Below are positions 16,907-25,470 of a stretch of DNA of 64,000 nucleotides, piece by piece. The stretch comes from an uncultured Sphingomonadaceae bacterium (GTDB lineage: Bacteria > Pseudomonadota > Alphaproteobacteria > Sphingomonadales > Sphingomonadaceae). The notes beneath the pieces were generated by a model. The model was given only the letters and a program-made list of their open reading frames with translations, ran no database searches and had not been told where the DNA came from. The DNA is taken from contig CALKUK010000012.1 of NCBI GenBank assembly GCA_937996655.1, positions 589,892 through 653,891 on the forward strand, read 5' to 3'. The position numbers were made by a program, and so were the translations under genes. Each line of letters opens with the position of its first letter. Positions within the stretch are counted from its first letter, which is position 1.

Positions 16907-17384
16907 CAGGAGATCACGTGCGCAGGTCTGTCCGCGGTCGAGAGATGAGCTCCTGTCATGACGCGTCGGATACCTCAGCCAATTGATCGGTGCTAGAGAA
17001 ATTTTCTAGAAAACCGAGTGTTTGGCTGCGATTTAACTAAGCATTTGAATACATAATTAAATTTTATAGATATTAATATTTCAATAACCAGAGTTGGTCA
17101 GAATTTCCCGAGCTTGCGGCTGTCTAGCCGCCTCAACACAAGCATGTGAAGAGCCCTATCGCCGCAGAGGCTCACACGGCAATCAATGTATCCCAAGTCG
17201 TCGCCACGTCAGAGTGAGGGAGCGATCCGTTCTGCGAATTTGGTCTGGGACGGCTGCTCTGCTGTGGCGGCTGGATCGATCGCGGCGCATGCCGTTGTCG
17301 GCCCGTGAGCCTAGTAAACCAAATAGACATCTAGCGCCCGCCGCCGCGAGGCTCCAAGCATTGGAGGGGCAGTTTTCCTTGGCC
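16907..17384. other. Intergenic region, AT-rich part likely holds the EPS operon promoter
   Basis: No credible gene is visible. Between about 16990 and 17090 the sequence is strongly AT-rich and includes the imperfect inverted repeat CTAGAGAAATTTTCTAG and the palindrome ATATTAATAT, so it is a plausible promoter and operator zone for the minus-strand polysaccharide operon. From 17094 to 17380 the GC content returns to the backbone level and the frames lack family resemblance. The function of that second part is unknown. Confidence 0.4.
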
Positions 17385-17415
17385 AAAAAAAAGGGCGGCC
17401 CGAAGACCGCCCCTT
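17385..17415 (-). terminator. Rho-independent terminator of the small membrane protein gene
   Basis: On the minus strand a GC-rich stem, GGGCGG paired with CCGCCC around TCTTCGGG, is followed by an eight-T run. It lies about 30 nt after the stop of the gene at 17444-17689, separating that gene from the downstream polysaccharide operon. Confidence 0.85.
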
Positions 17416-17443
17416 TGAAGAGATTGGCCGAAGCCCTGATCAT

Positions 17444-17689
17444 TTAGTTGCTGGCAGAGCCGTTGCCTGAAGCGATCGCGATGCCGCCGACGACAGCCGC
17501 AGCCGCGAGAAGGGCAATTAGGATGCTGCCGCCAAGCTTGCTCTGGTCGCGCTGCGCCGAAGCTGCGCGAACCGGGGAAGCCGCGCGCACCGACAGTGCC
17601 TGAGCGGCGGGAGCCGCAACGGAGATGGTGGGAACAGCGGCCACCGCAAATGCGACAGAAGCTGTGATCATTTTGTTACGCATGTTCAT
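17444..17689 (-). CDS. Small exported or membrane protein, EPS-locus associated
   Basis: An 81-residue protein. An N-terminal signal sequence (MITASVAFAVAAVPTISVAAPAAQA) is followed by an Ala/Arg/Ser-rich linker and one C-terminal membrane helix (GGSILIALLAAAAVVGGIAIA) ending in GNGSASN. I know similar small Ala-rich proteins beside sphingomonad exopolysaccharide genes, but no function is established to my knowledge. It has its own terminator and is read in the same direction as the polysaccharide operon. Codon use and the clean frame support a real gene. Confidence 0.65.
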   Translation of the reverse strand: MNMRNKMITASVAFAVAAVPTISVAAPAAQALSVRAASPVRAASAQRDQSKLGGSILIALLAAAAVVGGIAIASGNGSASN

Positions 17690-18362
17690 CGGACGTCCCT
17701 CTTTGATTCGAATGCCGTATTACCTCCACTCCCTAAAGCGCTAAGGCTGTTACTCAAGATAAATTTTTTATGGGGTTAATAGGCCGATCAACTATCGCAC
17801 AGCACTCTTTGAGGTCGCAATAGAGCACACCCCGTTTTTGGGACTACGTCAGTAGAGTTGTTAAGCGGCGGAGCGGAGCCCTTTGGGATCGTGACTACAG
17901 GTCCTATTTCGTCCGCTGTGGTGGCTAGGGCGGCTGCGGTTTCCCCGCTGTTTGATGGGGGCGGTCCCGGCCGATAGCGGTCGTCCATCCGCACCCTGAC
18001 GACGTCAGTGGCGCAGGTTGGACTTAATCTCCGCCCCTCGCTGAGAGATCGAACTCTTGAGGCCGTTCAAGCGATCAGAGTAGCCATTCTGCACCAACTC
18101 AGCCAGCTTCGTTTAACATCACTCAACACAAGTCTCTTGCGGCGGAGGGTTCCTTAGCGCGCAGCATGCCGCATTGTGGGTTAAAACAGCCGTCCGAACT
18201 CCTCTATGATTCCGGTATTGGCAGCCTAGTCTCCTTCAGCATCGGCTCGCTGAACTTCAGCAGGGCCCGTCTCCGTAGTTTTGCGCAGTGCAAACTCGAC
18301 GGATCGGCTGCTAATTCATTGGTTTGATAGCAAGCCTCTTCCCTATTCGGGGTGGGCGCAAA
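17690..18362. other. Long intergenic region without a recognisable gene
   Basis: About 670 bp between the small membrane protein and the first response regulator. Short open frames exist on both strands, but none resembles a protein family, has a convincing ribosome-binding site, or looks conserved. The stretch might hold promoters for the two divergent flanking genes. I see no tRNA, terminator or large repeat in it. Confidence 0.3.
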
Positions 18363-18986
18363 GTGGAGCAGTTGGAGGTGAGCAACCTGATCTACATCGT
18401 TGATGACGATCAGGGCGTCCGGCTATCGCTTGCCATGCTGTTGCGCACCCATGGGTTTGAGACGCACAGTTTCGCTGCGGCTGAAGATTTTTTTGACAGT
18501 TTTACGGCCCTACAGCCGGCACCGGTGCTGTTGGACCTCCATATGCCGTCGATGGACGGGATCGAGTTTCTGATGGCGCTCCGGGAGCGGACGCAAGTCG
18601 GTTGGCCGGTGGTGATGATAAGCGGAAATGGCGACGTGCCGTCGGCTGTCCTGGCCATGAAGCTGGGGACGGTCGATTTCCTTGAAAAGCCAATCCAGCC
18701 CGAAACGCTCCTCTCCGTCATCAGCGCGGCAAAGGCGCGGCAAGCCGCGATACAAGGCAGGCCCGTGGATCCTCCCGTCAACAACGAAGTGCGGGAGCGT
18801 CTGTCGCCCCGTGAATTCGATGTGTTGCAGATGATCGCCCATGGCATGGCGACAAAATCAATTGCCGCGCACCTTGGCATCAGCCCGCGCACCGTGGAAA
18901 TGCACCGCGCGCATATTGTCCGGCGCCTTCAGGTCCGCTCCATGTCGGAAGCGGTCGCTTTGGCGGCGCGGGCGGAGCGTGACTAG
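18363..18986 (+). CDS. FixJ-like response regulator (receiver + LuxR-type HTH)
   Basis: About 207 residues from the GTG at 18363; an in-frame TTG at 18324 and a GTG at 18378 are alternatives, so the start is uncertain. The receiver has the acidic pair in IYIVDDDQG, the phospho-acceptor Asp in VLLDLHMPSMDG, Thr/Ser switch region in VVMISGNGDV and Lys in DFLEKPIQPE. A LuxR-type HTH closes the protein (LSPREFDVLQMIAHGM, KSIAAHLGISPRTVEMHRA). Phosphorylation by a FixL-like kinase would activate DNA binding. No kinase is adjacent; candidates are the three kinases at 39.8-46.9 kb. It is tandem with a paralogue at 19372. Confidence 0.88.
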   Translation: MEQLEVSNLIYIVDDDQGVRLSLAMLLRTHGFETHSFAAAEDFFDSFTALQPAPVLLDLHMPSMDGIEFLMALRERTQVGWPVVMISGNGDVPSAVLAMKLGTVDFLEKPIQPETLLSVISAAKARQAAIQGRPVDPPVNNEVRERLSPREFDVLQMIAHGMATKSIAAHLGISPRTVEMHRAHIVRRLQVRSMSEAVALAARAERD

Positions 18987-19371
18987 CCCCAGTTCAACAA
19001 GGGGTGTCACCTTTGCAGGGTCATTCGAGTATTTCTGAAGAATTTGAAGTAAATCTACTCCTGACAGAGAAGGTAAATATTTAATCTATAGTAAATATAA
19101 ATTGAGAGCGATGAGTGCGCCTGCGTTGCATTCGCGGTGTTCCGTTCAATACCGATCCGGGGCCGCGGTCAGAGGTTCCATGCCATTAATTTTAAGGCTG
19201 ACAAGGAGATAGGGAAGGTTCGCAGCGAGAATCTGGCCCCTTTTCGGCCGCATTTCCGGCCGCGGGGCTCAGTTAAAGCCATTTCGGTGATTCAATCCGT
19301 CAATTGCCGCCAATGTGATTGATTTAAGTCAAATGATCGCCGATAACTCCTCTCCATAGTCGCCTGAGGAG
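18987..19371. other. Intergenic region with FixK/FNR-type box
   Basis: 385 bp between the two response-regulator genes. The part around 19030-19110 is AT-rich; the rest is mixed. No gene is recognisable. The useful signal is the dyad at 19319-19332, listed separately, which suggests a promoter for the downstream regulator. Confidence 0.4.
19319..19332 (+). promoter_or_regulatory. FixK/FNR-type binding site (anaerobox)
   Basis: TTGATTTAAGTCAA fits the TTGAY-N4-RTCAA consensus of CRP/FNR-family oxygen regulators (FixK, FnrL, Anr). It is centred about 46 bp upstream of the ATG at 19372. That is close enough for control of that gene if transcription starts shortly before the ATG. No transcription start is known, and a fnr/fixK gene is not seen in this window. 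Confidence 0.55.
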
Positions 19372-20022
19372 ATGGAAAAGTTGTCTAGGCTCATTTACCT
19401 CATCGACGATGACGAAATGGTGCGGCAATCTGCTGCCCTGCTTCTCAAGGCCAATGGCTATACTGTAGAACAGTTTTCCAGCGGAGAGGCTTTCCTCGCC
19501 CTGGCCGATAGCGCTGAGCCCGGGTGCATTATGCTGGATCTGCAAATGCGCGGCCTCGACGGACATCAGACGCAGGAGGCGCTTAATGCAAAGGGCATCC
19601 GCTTTCCCGTCCTGATCCTCACCGGCATGGGGGATATCGACCGCGCCGTGCGCGCCATGAAGAACGGGGCGTTTGAGTTTATTGAAAAGCCTTATGTCGA
19701 AGAACACCTGCTCACCACGCTCGACAATGCATTTGGTGAACTCGACCGCCGCGTGAATGAACATGGCAAGTTGGATGATGCGAAGCTGCGGATCGCAAAA
19801 CTCTCTAATCGCGAACGACAAGTGATGCAGGGTTTGCTCGATGGTCTGCCCAACAAGCTGATCGCCTACCAGCTTGGCCTCAGCATCCGCACCGTCGAAA
19901 GCTTTCGGGCGACCCTGATGGAAAAGCTTGGCGTGCGCACGGTGTCTGCGGCGGTGCGCCTTGCCATGGTGGCGGGTTTGCCCCCTCTCAGCGAGGAGCA
20001 TCCTGAAAAAGCACATGGTTAA
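19372..20022 (+). CDS. FixJ-like response regulator (receiver + LuxR-type HTH)
   Basis: A 216-residue paralogue of the upstream regulator. The receiver shows LIYLIDDDEMVRQS at the N-terminus, phospho-acceptor Asp in IMLDLQMRGLDGHQ, VLILTGMGDIDRAV and FEFIEKPYVEE. The output domain carries LSNRERQVMQGLLDGL and KLIAYQLGLSIRTVESFRA, a LuxR-type HTH. The ATG follows a GAGGAG ribosome-binding site. Together with the dyad upstream, it suggests oxygen-responsive control as in FixLJ systems, though the true kinase is unproven. The extra 14 residues after the HTH (LPPLSEEHPEKAHG) are not part of the fold. Confidence 0.9.
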   Translation: MEKLSRLIYLIDDDEMVRQSAALLLKANGYTVEQFSSGEAFLALADSAEPGCIMLDLQMRGLDGHQTQEALNAKGIRFPVLILTGMGDIDRAVRAMKNGAFEFIEKPYVEEHLLTTLDNAFGELDRRVNEHGKLDDAKLRIAKLSNRERQVMQGLLDGLPNKLIAYQLGLSIRTVESFRATLMEKLGVRTVSAAVRLAMVAGLPPLSEEHPEKAHG

Positions 20023-20136
20023 CAAAAGGTTGCAGGACCGTCCGAAACGCTACCGTGGATTCAACAGGATTTCAGACAAGCTGTGATTCAATAGACTGCC
20101 CTTAAACTGGTTTGACCAGATTATGGGGTAACGAAC

Positions 20137-20715
20137 ATGTTCCACATCAAGACAGCAGAACCGGTTGACGCCGATATTTTCCCCGCGCCCATGGGGCGTC
20201 CGGATGGAGACACACGCCGCGCGGCCGAGCGCAAGCGGGTCTATTTGAAGGCGAATGCTATTGCAGTGGAGCTGGATGCCAGCGCGCGCATCGTCAATGT
20301 GTCAGAAACCGGTATGACGGGTGAAACCGAAGCCCGCATCATCGTGGGAGAGCACGTCGAAGTCTCCTTCCGCGGTCTGCATTATCTGCCGGCTACGGTC
20401 CGATGGGTGCATGGCCGCCGCTTCGGGCTGAAGCTGTTGGCGCCCCCGCCGTTCATCGGGACTGCCGAGGGTGATTTGAATCCCGATATCCGCCTGCTCG
20501 TCGGCCAGGCCAGCCGCCGTGCGGTCGTCCGCAACGTGTCGTCAACCGGCCTGCAGGTCGAAACAGATTTGCCACTGCACAAGGGCCAGCAGCTCTTGGT
20601 TAAGGTTCTGAATGGCTGGTCGATCATGACCAAGGTGGCTTGGGTGGATGGGATTCGCGCCGGTGTGTCGATGGACGATCCGGTGGATCTGATCAGTTTT
20701 GAAAAGCTGGCTTGA
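20137..20715 (+). CDS. Tandem PilZ-domain protein
   Basis: A 192-residue protein with two PilZ-like halves. The first has the R-x-x-x-R element (RRAAERKRVYLKA, about residue 28) and IVNVSETGMTGE; the second has RRAVVRNVSSTGLQVETDLP, matching R-x-x-x-R and D/N-x-S-x-x-G. PilZ domains bind cyclic di-GMP and pass the signal to motility or exopolysaccharide machinery. The first half has the more complete binding motif; the second lacks the spaced arginines in part and may be regulatory only. Its closeness to the two response regulators and the EPS locus fits a biofilm-control role, which is inference. Confidence 0.8.
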   Translation: MFHIKTAEPVDADIFPAPMGRPDGDTRRAAERKRVYLKANAIAVELDASARIVNVSETGMTGETEARIIVGEHVEVSFRGLHYLPATVRWVHGRRFGLKLLAPPPFIGTAEGDLNPDIRLLVGQASRRAVVRNVSSTGLQVETDLPLHKGQQLLVKVLNGWSIMTKVAWVDGIRAGVSMDDPVDLISFEKLA

Positions 20716-20766
20716 ACCCGGGCGGAGTGCCATTTCCGGTGTCGCGGGAATGGCGGGGCGGCCTGT

Positions 20767-21933
20767 CTAAGCGGGGTTGGCCGCTTTCCAATCGCGCTTG
20801 ATCTTCTTGGCGAGGCTCCATTTGTGGACCTCAGTCGGGCCGTCATAGATGCGGAAGGCGCGGACTTCGCGGAAGATCTGCTCAACGATGGTGTGGTCTG
20901 TTACGCCCATGCCGCCCATCACCTGCACACAGCGGTCGGCAATGCGCATCAAGGCTTCGGACACGGCGACCTTGGTCATCGAGCTTTCGACGGTGCCGAG
21001 CGAGCCGGTGTCGAGCACAGAGGCGCACCAATCGATCATCAGTTCGGCCTGCTTCAGGTCGATCATGTTTTCCGCCAGCATGAAGCCGACGCCCTCATGG
21101 TCCACCAACAGCTTGCCAAAGGCCATCCGACGGTTGGCATAGTCGGACGCGATCTCATGTGCCCTCTGGCAGCAGCCATGCCAACGCATGCAATGCGATA
21201 GCCGGGCAGGGGACAGACGGATCTGCGCGTATTTAAAGCCTTCGCCTGCTTGCCCCAGCATCTGGTCTGCCGGAACGCGCAGATTGTCGATCAGGACGGT
21301 GGCGTGGCCGCCGGGCATGGAATTATCGATGGTGTTGGGCACATGCTCGATGCGGATTGCTGGGTCCGGCAGGTCAACGAGGAACATGCACGCGCCTTCA
21401 TCGGCTTTGGCCATGATGATGCCGACTTTGGCGCCCTCGGCCCCTGTGATGAAGGCTTTGCGGCCGTTGATGACCCAGTGGTTGCCGTCCAGCTTGCAAG
21501 TCGTCTGCATCATCGATGGATCAGACCCTGCGCCACCGTCCAACGCGGGTTCGGTCATGAAAAAGGCTGACCGCGCTTCACCGCTGACCATGGGCTTCAG
21601 GAAGCGTTCTTTCAGCTCTGGGCTGCCAACATGGCCGAGCAGGTACATATTGCCCTCATCGGGCGCCATGGTGTTCACAGCGAGCGGGCCGAGCGGGGAA
21701 AGGCCGGACTTTTGCAGGACGATAGCGGTTTCCTGCTGCGTCAGGTGGCTGCCATCGGGCCGGATGTGCGGCGTCAGCACGCCGGCGGCGCGGGCCTGGG
21801 CCCGCATTTCCATCACCATCTCATCCATCGGCGCGCCATGATGGTCGCGGCGGGTGTCGTGCTCATAGGGGACGACAACATCGCGGACGAACTTTTCGAC
21901 GCGCGAGGCGATCTCAAGCGCACGTTCGGTCAT
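20767..21933 (-). CDS. Acyl-CoA dehydrogenase family flavoprotein
   Basis: A 388-residue enzyme with the acyl-CoA dehydrogenase layout: N-terminal helical domain, a central FAD-binding beta domain (AFFMTEPALDGGAGSDPSMM and WVINGRKAFITGAEGA), and a C-terminal helical domain (RLSHCMRWHGCCQRAHEIA, VMGGMGVTDHTIVEQIFREV). The final segment RAFRIYDGPTEVHKWSLAKK contains the Y-D-G family signature. It oxidises an acyl-CoA to the 2-enoyl-CoA with FAD, passing electrons to ETF. Substrate length is unpredictable. It shares a 4-bp overlap with the SDR gene upstream on the same strand, so the two form an operon, perhaps for degradation of a lipid-like compound. Confidence 0.9.
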   Translation of the reverse strand: MTERALEIASRVEKFVRDVVVPYEHDTRRDHHGAPMDEMVMEMRAQARAAGVLTPHIRPDGSHLTQQETAIVLQKSGLSPLGPLAVNTMAPDEGNMYLLGHVGSPELKERFLKPMVSGEARSAFFMTEPALDGGAGSDPSMMQTTCKLDGNHWVINGRKAFITGAEGAKVGIIMAKADEGACMFLVDLPDPAIRIEHVPNTIDNSMPGGHATVLIDNLRVPADQMLGQAGEGFKYAQIRLSPARLSHCMRWHGCCQRAHEIASDYANRRMAFGKLLVDHEGVGFMLAENMIDLKQAELMIDWCASVLDTGSLGTVESSMTKVAVSEALMRIADRCVQVMGGMGVTDHTIVEQIFREVRAFRIYDGPTEVHKWSLAKKIKRDWKAANPA

Positions 21934-22700
21934 AGCGATTGTCCATCATCAATGTCGATGACGGAGCCGGTCGTGGCGGCTGAGGCATCTGAGGCGAAGT
22001 AGAGCATCATGGCATCCAGCGACTCAATGGGCTGAAGGCGCTTGCGGTGAAACGCGGCAATCTGGGCCTGACCGCCGGGCGTCTGGAACCAGTCGCCCGC
22101 AATTTCGGTCTGAATGTATCCGGGCTGGATGGTGTTCACATTAATGCCCTGACGCACCCATTCGCGCGCCAGATTGCGCCCCAGATGGGCCACGGCGGCC
22201 TTGCCTGCGGCATAGGCGCTGTCACCCTGTCCGGTCAGATGGGATGTGATGGAGCCGATCAGAACAATCCGACCCTTACCTGTGTCACGACTGCCGGCGG
22301 CCATCAGGCGGCGGGCGCCCTCGCGCGCAGTGAGATAGACGCCGGTGAAGTTGGTCTCTGTCACCATGCGCAGCGCCTCAACGCTGACATCGGTCGCCCG
22401 TCCGGCGGCAGACGTGCCTGCGTTGGCGATGATCGTGTCGACGGTTCCGAAGCGCTCCTCCGCCATGTTGAAGGCATCTTTGATGGAGGCTTCATCCGTG
22501 ACGTCGAGGGGGACGGCGAGGGCACTTGTCTCCCCCGCTTCGAGTTCATCGGCAAGGGCGGCGATCCGGTCCGTGCGGCGCGCGCCCAGCACCACATTGG
22601 CCCCGGCTTGGGCAAAGAGGCGGGCGAAGTGTGCGCCAAGCCCGGATGATGCTCCGGTGATAAGCGTCGTGCGGCCGGCAAGTGAGAAGGGCAATGTCAT
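21930..22700 (-). CDS. Short-chain dehydrogenase/reductase (SDR)
   Basis: Read from the ATG at 22700, placed 8 nt after a GGAG; upstream in-frame ATGs extend into low-quality sequence. The 256-residue product starts MTLPFSLAGRTTLITGASSG, so the NAD(P)-binding TGxxxGxG motif is near residue 15. NAG sits in TIIANAGTSAAG, catalytic Ser in VLIGSITSHLTGQG and the Y-x-x-x-K pair in SAYAAGKAAVAHLG. A classical SDR oxidising or reducing a hydroxy or keto group. The downstream acyl-CoA dehydrogenase (4-bp overlap) suggests a shared catabolic path, for instance beta-oxidation of a specialised acyl-CoA. Confidence 0.88.
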   Translation of the reverse strand: MTLPFSLAGRTTLITGASSGLGAHFARLFAQAGANVVLGARRTDRIAALADELEAGETSALAVPLDVTDEASIKDAFNMAEERFGTVDTIIANAGTSAAGRATDVSVEALRMVTETNFTGVYLTAREGARRLMAAGSRDTGKGRIVLIGSITSHLTGQGDSAYAAGKAAVAHLGRNLAREWVRQGINVNTIQPGYIQTEIAGDWFQTPGGQAQIAAFHRKRLQPIESLDAMMLYFASDASAATTGSVIDIDDGQSL

Positions 22701-22833
22701 GGCAGGCTCTCCCATAAATGGTTCGCCATTCCCTGCGCATCTCCACCGCCCGATGCAAGCTGGCAATTCTATGCGCTAGGGTCTCATATATGCTCTTTGG
22801 GTGAAGCGCTGCTGGCGGAGGTCCAAGCTTTGA

Positions 22834-23229
22834 TCAGGACTTCCAACCCATGAGGGGTGTGACGTTGTTGTCGGCAAAGCGGGTTGCCGAAAAGTCGGCG
22901 TCTGCTGTGCCCATGTCTTGTCCGGAGCCGTCGAGCAAAGCGAGGTCAACTGGGCGGTCAACCTGTAGGCCAAAGCTGTCGCCACGCGCCCACTTCACCA
23001 CGGCTTCGAAATCACCGATCCGGTCGGCAAAAACGCGCAGATGTTCTCCGGGCACCAGCATGGCCCCTCGACCGCCAAGCCCATATTCTGAAGCGTCGCG
23101 GATGATCACCTCACGGTGCGGGATGCGTTGGGAAGACAAAACGGCCCGACAATGGTGCGCAAAACGCTCCGACTGCCGGGCCTTACGCGCAAGCGCGCTG
23201 TAATTATATTCGATCTGGCTTTCGACCAT
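22834..23229 (-). CDS. PilZ-domain-like protein
   Basis: A 131-residue cytosolic protein. The order KARQSERFAHHCRAVL (arginine-rich N-terminus), VIIRDASEYGLGGRG (D-x-S-x-x-G) and VVKWARGDSFGLQVDRPVDL matches a single PilZ domain of the kind attached to c-di-GMP signalling. The arginine pair in the N-terminus is spaced differently from the classical R-x-x-x-R, so ligand binding is not certain. It stands between an SDR/acyl-CoA dehydrogenase operon and petC, in the same direction, with about 80 bp after the petC stop. Confidence 0.7.
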   Translation of the reverse strand: MVESQIEYNYSALARKARQSERFAHHCRAVLSSQRIPHREVIIRDASEYGLGGRGAMLVPGEHLRVFADRIGDFEAVVKWARGDSFGLQVDRPVDLALLDGSGQDMGTADADFSATRFADNNVTPLMGWKS

Positions 23230-23310
23230 GGCCCCACCTCATGCGTTGGACTGACTTGATGAGTCAGATAACGGCCGGGTGAGGCCCTGGTTTAGGCCGG
23301 GGCAAACCGA

Positions 23311-24162
23311 TCAGGCGTGTGCCTTCTTGTCAGCCCAGACGTTCTTGTACGCACCGACACACAGGCCGAGGAAGATGAGAAGGAAGATGACGGCAGCTGT
23401 GCCGGCACGCTTGCGGTTCTCAAGCTTCGGTTCTGCCGTCCAAGTCAGGAATGCAGACACGTCCTTTGCCATCTGATCGACAGTTGGCTTCGGTGCGCCT
23501 TCGCCATACGTCACCTGGCCCTCGGTTGTCAGCGGGGCTGGCATGGCGAGATTCAGGTTGGCGAAATACGGGTTATAGTGCGTCGTCTTACCCGGCATCG
23601 AGGCGGGGAACTTTTCCTTCAACTCGGCCGGCGGCGCCTGATAGCCCGTCAGCAGCGAGTAGATGTAGGCCGGACCGCCATGACGCGCCTTTGCCATCAG
23701 CGAAAGATCTGGCGGCAACGCGTTGTTGTTGGCAGCGCGCGCTGCAACTTCGTTCGGGTAGGGCGACGGAACCTTGTCAGCCGGTGTCGGCTTGCGCGTT
23801 GCCGCTTCGCCCGTTTCCGGGTTAATCGACGGCGTTTCAGTCGGCCAAGTCTGGGCAATCGTCTTTACCTGACCGTCATTATAGCCAAGGGCTTTGAAGT
23901 CACGGAAAGAGACGTACTTCAGGCTGTGGCATGCCGAGCAGACTTCACGGAAGATCTGAAGGCCACGCTGCAGCTGGGCACGGTCAAACTTACCGGCAGG
24001 CCCGTCGAAGGAATATTCGACGGCCTTTGGTGTTTTGTGGAACTCGTGCTCGGCGGTCGGTGCCGTCGGCGACGTTACGAAAGCGAAGGCCCCCATCGCG
24101 GCTGAAATCAGCAGCCAGCCGGAAAAGAACAGCCCAACAAGAAATGCACCTATGCGGATCAT
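23311..24162 (-). CDS. petC: Cytochrome c1 (bc1 complex)
   Basis: Read from the ATG at 24162 (MIRIGAFLVGLFF), 13 nt after petB ends; an upstream in-frame start at 24201 would overlap petB. The 283-residue subunit has an N-terminal membrane/signal helix, the haem-binding C-S-A-C-H near residue 76, a haem-ligating Met in the LAMPAPLTTEG region, and a C-terminal anchor (AVIFLLIFLGLCVGAYKNVW). Cytochrome c1 takes electrons from the Rieske protein and passes them to soluble or membrane cytochrome c on the periplasmic side. It is the last gene of petABC. Confidence 0.93.
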   Translation of the reverse strand: MIRIGAFLVGLFFSGWLLISAAMGAFAFVTSPTAPTAEHEFHKTPKAVEYSFDGPAGKFDRAQLQRGLQIFREVCSACHSLKYVSFRDFKALGYNDGQVKTIAQTWPTETPSINPETGEAATRKPTPADKVPSPYPNEVAARAANNNALPPDLSLMAKARHGGPAYIYSLLTGYQAPPAELKEKFPASMPGKTTHYNPYFANLNLAMPAPLTTEGQVTYGEGAPKPTVDQMAKDVSAFLTWTAEPKLENRKRAGTAAVIFLLIFLGLCVGAYKNVWADKKAHA

Positions 24163-24175
24163 GTCGATATCGTCC

Positions 24176-25459
24176 TTATTCGGCAGGCTGAAGCGTGGCA
24201 CCGGGCGCAGTGCCCAGAACGGCTTCGGTGATGGAGGTTGGAAGCGGCTTGGTTGTTTCGACGCGCGAGATGATCGGAAGAATGATCAGGAAGTGCGCGA
24301 AATAATAGGCCGCCGCAAATTGGCTGACGAGCACGATGCCGTCCGTTGCATGCGATCCGCCGCAATAGCCAAGAATGGCGATCGTGGGGATCAGGCCGAA
24401 CCAGAAGAACTTCCGGAACAGCGGACGATAATGGCCCGAACGGACTGCCGATGTGTCCAGCCAAGGCAGGAAGAACAGCAGCAGGATCGCGGCAAACATC
24501 GCGAGCACGCCCAGCAGCTTTGCCGGGATGAACAGGAAGTCCACCGTGAAGGCACGCAGGATCGCGTAGAACGGCCAGAAATACCATTCAGGAACGATAT
24601 TGGCCGGTGTCGCCAACGGGTTTGCGGGGATGTAGTTGTCCGGCTCTCCGAGGAAGTTCGGGCCGAAGAACACCAGCAGTGCAAACAGCAGGAAGAACGC
24701 AGCAACGCCGACGCCATCCTTGGCGGTGTAATAAGGGTGGAACGGAACAGTGTCCTGCTCCGACTTCACTTCCACACCCGTCGGGTTCGAAGAGCCGGGG
24801 ATGTGCAGCGCCCAGACGTGCAGGATGATGACACCCAAGATCACGAACGGAAGCAGGAAGTGGAGCGAGAAGAAGCGGTTCAGAGCGGCGTTATCCGGCG
24901 CAAAACCGCCGAGCAGCCAAGTCTGGATCGGCTCACCCACCAGTGGGATGGCGCCGAACAGGCCGGTGATGACCTTTGCACCCCAGAAGCTCATCTGGCC
25001 CCAGGGAAGGACATAGCCCATGAATGCGGTTGCCATCATCAACAGGAAGATGACGAGGCCAAGATGCCACACCATTTCCCGCGGCGGCTTATATGATCCG
25101 TAGAACAGACCACGGAAAATGTGGATATAGACCACGATGAAGAACATCGAGGCGCCGTTGGCGTGCGCATAGCGCAAGAACCAGCCCGCATTCACATCAC
25201 GCATGATGTGTTCAACCGACGAAAAAGCGACGGTGCTTTCTGCAGCGAAATGCATCGCCAGAACAACGCCCGTCACGATCTGAACCATCAGGGCAACACC
25301 GGCAAGAACGCCGAAGTTCCAGAAATAGTTCAGGTTGCGGGGCACCGGATAACCGGCGCCGACGGCATTATAAACGAAGCGGGGAAGTGGAAGCTTCTCA
25401 TCCAGATACCGCATGAGCGGGTTGGACGGCTTATATTCGTTAGCCCAAGGAAAACTCAT
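24176..25459 (-). CDS. petB: Cytochrome b (bc1 complex)
   Basis: A 427-residue polytopic protein with eight predicted helices. The four haem-ligating histidines lie in helices II and IV (VVLAMHFAAESTVAF, RYAHANGASMFFIVVYIH, RFFSLHFLLPFVILGV and LHVWALHIPG). The Q-site P-E-W motif appears in IVPEWYFWPFYAILRAF. It oxidises quinol at the Qo site and cycles one electron through haems bL and bH. The gene lies 11 nt after petA and 13 nt before petC, giving the usual petABC order of alphaproteobacteria. Length fits the family. Confidence 0.96.
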   Translation of the reverse strand: MSFPWANEYKPSNPLMRYLDEKLPLPRFVYNAVGAGYPVPRNLNYFWNFGVLAGVALMVQIVTGVVLAMHFAAESTVAFSSVEHIMRDVNAGWFLRYAHANGASMFFIVVYIHIFRGLFYGSYKPPREMVWHLGLVIFLLMMATAFMGYVLPWGQMSFWGAKVITGLFGAIPLVGEPIQTWLLGGFAPDNAALNRFFSLHFLLPFVILGVIILHVWALHIPGSSNPTGVEVKSEQDTVPFHPYYTAKDGVGVAAFFLLFALLVFFGPNFLGEPDNYIPANPLATPANIVPEWYFWPFYAILRAFTVDFLFIPAKLLGVLAMFAAILLLFFLPWLDTSAVRSGHYRPLFRKFFWFGLIPTIAILGYCGGSHATDGIVLVSQFAAAYYFAHFLIILPIISRVETTKPLPTSITEAVLGTAPGATLQPAE

Positions 25460-25470
25460 CGATCTAATCC

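Noticed and set aside
17094..17447. 117-codon open frame ending in the EPS intergenic region
   Set aside because: It has no family resemblance, lacks a good ribosome-binding site, and runs over the terminator at 17385-17415 and into the small membrane protein gene on the other strand.
24035..25096. 353-codon plus-strand frame inside petC/petB
   Set aside because: It is the antisense of cytochrome c1 and cytochrome b, which have full motif support; GC-rich third positions keep the antisense frame open.
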